From Streptomyces sp. NBC_00878 (GTDB lineage Bacteria > Actinomycetota > Actinomycetes > Streptomycetales > Streptomycetaceae), in assembly GCF_026341515.1 (NCBI RefSeq), contig NZ_JAPEOK010000001.1, forward strand, positions 2,666,001 to 2,730,000: DNA of 64,000 nt. Direction: 5' to 3'. Below the pieces are notes generated by a model that made no database searches, was not told the DNA's origin, and saw only the letters and a program-made list of their open reading frames with translations. Positions 60,307-64,000 of the stretch are shown here, piece after piece; within the stretch, counting starts at the first letter, position 1; every line of letters begins with the position of its first letter. A program made the translations under genes and the position numbers.

Positions 60307-60993
60307 TCACCCCCCTGGTGGCCGCACAAGTCCCTTCCCGAAGGCGTAACGGACCGCCTGCGCACGGTCCTTGAGCCCCGTCTTGGCGAACAGGTTGTTG
60401 ATGTGCGTCTTCACGGTGGCCGTCGAGACATGGAGCTTGCGGGCGATCTCCTGGTTGGTCAGACCGTCGGCGATCAGCACGAGCACCTCCGTCTCCCGCC
60501 CGGTGAGCCCGTCCGGTGCCTCGGTGCCCTCCTCGGGAACCGTGGGCTCCGGCTCGGACAGCCGTTCCAGCAACCGCCGTTGAATGCTCGGCGAGAGCCC
60601 GGCGTCCCCGGACAGCACGCTGCGCACGGCCCGTACGATCTCGTCGCCGCCCGCGTCCTTGGTGAGATACCCACGGGCCCCCGCTCTGAGCGCGGGAAAC
60701 AGCGACGCGTCGTCCGCGTACGTGGTGAGCACCACGACCTGCGTGCGGGGGTGCTCGGCCCGGATGCGTCTGGTTGCCTCCACTCCGTCGCAGCGGGGCA
60801 TGCGCAGGTCCATCAGCACGACGTCGGGATCGAGCTCGGCCACCAGTCGTACGGCCTCGTCTCCGTCGGCGGCGGCCCCGACGACCTCGACCCCCGGCAG
60901 CAGCCCGAGCAGCATCACGATGCCCTCGCGGACCACGGTCTGGTCGTCCGCCACGACGACACGGGCCGGTGCCCCGCCTCCCTCCTCCGTCAT
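60307..60993 (-). CDS. NarL/LuxR-type response regulator
   Basis: 228 residues. Receiver (VVVADDQ, phospho-acceptor Asp in VVLMDLRMPRCDG, Lys in LTKDAGG) and a LuxR HTH at the C-terminus (LTGRETEVLVLIADGLTNQE, TVKTHINNLFAKTGL). It overlaps the kinase gene by 4 nt (ATGA). In Streptomyces such pairs often sit beside DUF485-symporter operons, which they may regulate. The Glu/Pro-rich linker (about 140-160) is unremarkable. Confidence 0.93.
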   Translation of the reverse strand: MTEEGGGAPARVVVADDQTVVREGIVMLLGLLPGVEVVGAAADGDEAVRLVAELDPDVVLMDLRMPRCDGVEATRRIRAEHPRTQVVVLTTYADDASLFPALRAGARGYLTKDAGGDEIVRAVRSVLSGDAGLSPSIQRRLLERLSEPEPTVPEEGTEAPDGLTGRETEVLVLIADGLTNQEIARKLHVSTATVKTHINNLFAKTGLKDRAQAVRYAFGKGLVRPPGG

Positions 60994-62141
60994 ACAGGCA
61001 CCTTCAGCATCACCACGAACCCCTCCTCGTACGGCCCGGCCTCCAGCGAGCCGCCCAGCAACTCGGCCCGCTCCCGCATTCCGAGCAGACCGTATCCGGC
61101 ACCGGAGTGCGTGAATTCACCCGGCGGCGCTCCCGAATCCCTGACGTTCAAGGTCACTTCGTGCTCGCCATAGTCCAGCCGTATGCGGGTCTTGGCGCCC
61201 GGCGCGTGCTTCCGGACGTTCGTCAGGGCCTCCTGGGCAACCCTGCGCAGTGCCTGCGACGCCTCGGCCGGCAACGGCCGCCGTTCACCCGTGACAGTGA
61301 CGTCGGCGCCGCCGGTGTCGGCGACCAGTTCACTCAGGAACTCCTCCAGCGGTGACAACTCACCACGCAGCGCGGAGAGCGCTTGCCGGGTCTCGGCGAG
61401 GCCCTCCCGGGCCATTCCCCGTGCCGCCACGACCCGATCGAGGACCTGGTCCCTCTCCGCGCCTCTCTCGATCAACAGCCGTGCCGCCTCCAGGTGAACG
61501 AGCTGGGCCGAGAGGCTGTGGGCCAGGACGTCGTGGATCTCCCGCGCGATCCGGGCCCGCTCCGCGAGCGCCGCCGACTCCGCCTCGGCCGCCCGTGCGG
61601 CCCGCTCCTGGACGAGAAGCCGCTGGGCACTGCCCCGGGCCTCCGCGTCCAGCCGCAGCACGTATCCGGCCAGAGCAAGCCCCGTGGTCATGGCCAAGGT
61701 GGTCAGCCAGGCATCGTTGTTCACTGCCGCGTACGTACCCAGAGCCACGGCGCTTGCGGGCAGTGCCGCCGCGAGCGGCAGCCGTTCCATGGCGCTGACG
61801 GCGCAGGCGCACCACACGACGAGGGCAGGAACCCGCAACCCCGCGCCCTCTGCCACCGTCGCGATGGCGAAGAGCAGCACGAGCAACCCCAAGGAGGGAA
61901 GCAGGCGATGCTCGAGCGTGACCCTCCAGAAGCCCCAGACCCCGAGTCCACCGACAAGGACTCCGAGGACAGCCCCTGCGACACCCCAGCCGTGCAGGTC
62001 GCTGTCCATGAAAGTCGTCGCCAGGAGGATGCCTACGGCGAAGATGCGCCCGGCCCCGGCGAGCGTACGCCGGGCCCTGTGCACTCCCGCTCGGGAGAGC
62101 GCCTCGCGGGAGGGCCAGAGCATCCAGACGTTCTCCGTCAT
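60990..62141 (-). CDS. HisKA_3-type sensor histidine kinase
   Basis: 383 residues. Six or so hydrophobic spans in the first 165 residues (for example IFAVGILLATTFM, GVAGAVLGVLVGGLGVWGF, LLPSLGLLVLLFAIATVAEG, TLAMTTGLALAGYVL) form an integral-membrane sensor; then the dimerisation/phospho-acceptor ARIAREIHDVLAHSLSAQLV with the HD-x6-S pattern, and an HATPase (QEALTNVRKHAPGA, GYGLLGMRERAELLGG). Stimulus unknown. It precedes the NarL-type regulator gene in one operon. Confidence 0.93.
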   Translation of the reverse strand: MTENVWMLWPSREALSRAGVHRARRTLAGAGRIFAVGILLATTFMDSDLHGWGVAGAVLGVLVGGLGVWGFWRVTLEHRLLPSLGLLVLLFAIATVAEGAGLRVPALVVWCACAVSAMERLPLAAALPASAVALGTYAAVNNDAWLTTLAMTTGLALAGYVLRLDAEARGSAQRLLVQERAARAAEAESAALAERARIAREIHDVLAHSLSAQLVHLEAARLLIERGAERDQVLDRVVAARGMAREGLAETRQALSALRGELSPLEEFLSELVADTGGADVTVTGERRPLPAEASQALRRVAQEALTNVRKHAPGAKTRIRLDYGEHEVTLNVRDSGAPPGEFTHSGAGYGLLGMRERAELLGGSLEAGPYEEGFVVMLKVPV

Positions 62142-62147
62142 ACACGC

Positions 62148-62246
62148 TCAGCTCCTGTCCGTCGTTATCCGACGGGTGCGGAACTGGCGAGTGATCACCA
62201 GGACGGCAACGGCGAGGATCACCAATGCGTCGACGAGCCCGGACAT
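62148..62246 (-). CDS. 32-residue membrane peptide, probable N-terminal remnant of a DUF1453-like protein
   Basis: ATG 62246 has a perfect GGAGG 5 nt upstream and reads a single hydrophobic span (LVDALVILAVAVLVITRQF) ending RTRRITTDRS and TGA at 62148-62150, 6 nt before the kinase start. The pattern 'span-RQF-RR-ITTDR' matches the beginning of DUF1453/CcdC-like proteins, which normally continue with WW...P and three more spans. Here it stops exactly where that should begin, so it is either truncated or a genuine short leader peptide coupled to the kinase. Confidence 0.6.
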   Translation of the reverse strand: MSGLVDALVILAVAVLVITRQFRTRRITTDRS

Positions 62247-62498
62247 CGCGGCCTCCGTGTGCGAGGAAGTGCGGGTGCCGACAGCGGGCACTGCCGACGC
62301 CTTCGACGCTACGGAAACGGGCAGGTCGGCAGATCGGAGCCAGGGTGGATCATGGGTGGATCCCGGGAGTGCCCCGTCTCCACCCGCGGGTGGAGACGCC
62401 CTCACGGACGCCTCTTGGCCCGATGTCCGACGGGACGACGCCCGACAGGACAGCGCCCGCCGCGACCCCTCGCGGTCCCGGCGGGCTCACCGCACCGA

Positions 62499-64000
62499 CT
62501 ACGCGTCGATGCGCGAACGGTCCAGCGTCGCCGCGGAGCTGGAGATGAACTCCTTGCGCGGGGCGACGTCGTTGCCCATCAGCAGGTCGAACACCTGCTC
62601 AGAGGCCTCCAGATCGGAGATGTTGATCCGGCGCAGCGTACGGAAGCGCGGGTCCATGGTGGTCTCGGCCAGCTGGTCGGCGTCCATCTCGCCGAGGCCC
62701 TTGTAGCGCTGGATCGAGTCCTTGTACCGCACGTTCTTGCGCTGGAGCTCCAGCGCGGTCTCTCGCAGCTCGCGGTCCGAGTACGTGTAGATGTACTTGT
62801 CCTGGCCCTTCTTGGGCTGGCTGAGCTCGATGCGGTGCAGCGGCGGGACCGCCGCGAACACCCGCCCGGCCTCGACCATCGGCCGCATGTAGCGCTGGAA
62901 GAGTGTCAGCAGCAGGATGCGGATGTGCGCGCCGTCGACATCGGCGTCGACGAGAAGAATGATCTTTCCGTAGCGCGCCGCGTCGATGTCGAAGGTCCGG
63001 CCGGACCCGGCTCCTATGACCTGGATGATCGCGCCGCACTCGGCGTTCTTCAGCATGTCCGTGACGGACGCCTTCTGGACGTTGAGGATCTTTCCGCGGA
63101 TCGGCAGCAGCGCCTGGAACTCCGAGTTCCGGGCGAGCTTGGCGGTGCCGAGCGCGGAGTCTCCCTCGACGATGAACAGCTCGCTGCGGTCCACGTCGTC
63201 GCTGCGGCAGTCGGCGAGCTTGGCGGGCAGCGAGGAGGACTCCAGGGCCGTCTTCCTGCGCTGCGCGTCCTTGTGCTGACGGGCCGCGATGCGCGTACGG
63301 GCGGCGGAGACGGCCTTCTCCATGACGACTCGGGCCTGCGCGGCCGCATCCCGCTTCGTGGAGGTCAGGAAGTCCTTGAGCTCCTTGGAGACCACGTTCG
63401 TCACGATCCGGCGGGCCGCCGAGGTGCCGAGGACTTCCTTGGTCTGGCCCTCGAACTGCGGTTCGGCAAGGCGGACCGTGACGACAGCCGTGAGGCCCTC
63501 CAGGGCGTCGTCCTTGACGATGTCGTCCTCGGCGACGCGCAGCAGCTTCTTGGTGCGCAGTACCTCGTTCATCGTCTTCGCGACGGCCTGCTCGAAGCCC
63601 GCTACGTGGGTGCCGCCCTTGGGCGTGGCGATGATGTTCACGAACGACTTCAGGGTCGTGTCATAGCCGGTGCCCCAGCGCATCGCCACGTCGACGCCCA
63701 GTTCGCGGGTGACCTCGGTGGGCGTCATCTGCCCGTGGTCGTCCAGGACCGGGACCGTCTCCTTGAAGGTGCCCTGCCCGGAGAAGCGGAGGACGTCGCA
63801 GACGGGCTTGTCGGTGGCCAGGTACTCGCAGAACTCACTGATGCCGCCGTCGAAGCGGAAGGACTCCTCGCCCTTGCTGCCGCCCTCCCCCAGCCCGAAC
63901 TCGTCGCGGACGACGATGGTCAGGCCGGGCACCAGGAAGGCGGTCTGCCGGGCGCGCTGGTGCAGGTGGTCCAGGGAGAGCTTCGCGTCCTTGAGGAAGA
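62499..64000 (-). CDS. parE: DNA topoisomerase IV subunit B (3' part; continues past the window)
   Basis: 500 codons of the C-terminal part; the ATPase start is outside. Visible are the transducer domain, the TOPRIM motif SELFIVEGDSALGTAKL (EGDSA) and DVDGAHIRILLLTLF (DxD metal site), and the C-terminal region QRYKGLGEMDADQLAETTMD with FDLLMGNDVAPRKEFI, all conserved in type IIA topoisomerase B subunits. With no acidic GyrB-specific insert visible and parC 16 kb away, it is ParE. Stop is TAG at 62499-62501. About a 250-bp gap to the kinase operon holds the peptide above. Confidence 0.93.
   Translation of the reverse strand, partial: FLKDAKLSLDHLHQRARQTAFLVPGLTIVVRDEFGLGEGGSKGEESFRFDGGISEFCEYLATDKPVCDVLRFSGQGTFKETVPVLDDHGQMTPTEVTRELGVDVAMRWGTGYDTTLKSFVNIIATPKGGTHVAGFEQAVAKTMNEVLRTKKLLRVAEDDIVKDDALEGLTAVVTVRLAEPQFEGQTKEVLGTSAARRIVTNVVSKELKDFLTSTKRDAAAQARVVMEKAVSAARTRIAARQHKDAQRRKTALESSSLPAKLADCRSDDVDRSELFIVEGDSALGTAKLARNSEFQALLPIRGKILNVQKASVTDMLKNAECGAIIQVIGAGSGRTFDIDAARYGKIILLVDADVDGAHIRILLLTLFQRYMRPMVEAGRVFAAVPPLHRIELSQPKKGQDKYIYTYSDRELRETALELQRKNVRYKDSIQRYKGLGEMDADQLAETTMDPRFRTLRRINISDLEASEQVFDLLMGNDVAPRKEFISSSAATLDRSRIDA

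Noticed and set aside
1..64000. tRNA, rRNA, CRISPR arrays, intact insertion sequences or biosynthetic gene clusters
   Set aside because: None was recognised on either strand by reading; a covariance-model and repeat scan would be decisive.

Overview
The window is high-GC actinobacterial chromosome and almost certainly Streptomyces. Supporting signs are the strong G/C third-position bias, frequent GTG/TTG starts, and the presence of sepH, cutRS, a DasR-type dre site before ptsH, a c-di-AMP (ydaO-type) riboswitch before a cell-wall peptidase, and a parC...parE block. From memory, the gene order matches the S. coelicolor region running from parE (SCO5822) through parC, ptsH, sepH and cutRS, read here in reverse. 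No rRNA, tRNA, CRISPR array or intact insertion sequence was seen.

Layout. (1) 1-3146 is a variable left edge: a truncated unknown gene, two small hypotheticals, a tandem-domain universal stress protein and the remnant of a WD40-repeat gene. (2) 3147-9827 is a conserved core block: TRAM/TrmA-type RNA methyltransferase, KimA-like permease, a 31-residue membrane peptide, two TrkA-type RCK proteins, DUF3159 and an OB-fold protein. From memory the same order occurs in Mycobacterium tuberculosis (Rv2689c-Rv2694c). (3) 9985-16993 interrupts that block with kdpDE, an orphan ABC ATPase, a secreted alginate-lyase-like protein, an amidase and a TetR regulator. (4) 17180-26022 resumes it: DUF3710, dut, thioesterase, DUF3093, an EcsC-like protein, DUF4193, cutRS, suhB and ferrochelatase. 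(5) 26185-39134 holds an MFS protein, an FAD oxidase, sepH, a sulfurtransferase, a VOC protein, thymidine kinase, a phosphodiesterase, DUF5998, a Pat-type acetyltransferase, ptsH and a GntR regulator. (6) 39419-47370 holds an M23 peptidase under a riboswitch, paired M16 peptidases, parC and a CobW GTPase. (7) 47693-48776 is a small accessory island. (8) 49020-54990 holds two divergent citrate synthase genes (one fused to a helix-turn-helix domain), an iron-box-preceded Suc/Fer-like protein and a CitA/CitB-type two-component pair. (9) 55111-58021 holds a solute-binding lipoprotein whose ATPase and permease genes are decayed, then a second CitB-type regulator. (10) 58119-64000 holds a cation/carboxylate symporter with its DUF485 partner, a NarL-type two-component pair, a truncated membrane-protein remnant and the 3' end of parE.

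How the genes work together. Several concern potassium and c-di-AMP physiology: the KimA-like permease, the TrkA pair, KdpDE and the c-di-AMP riboswitch. Others concern carbon entry: two citrate synthases, a CitA/CitB system, an acetate-type symporter, a Pat acetyltransferase and HPr.

The most novel-looking signals are three. The HTH-citrate synthase fusion shares a 97-bp divergent promoter region containing three TTGA-N-TCAA-type palindromes. The ABC importer lies half-decayed between paralogous response regulators. Short tandem repeats sit in many of the intergenic gaps. All homology statements come from reading the sequence and from memory of families; no database search was possible.
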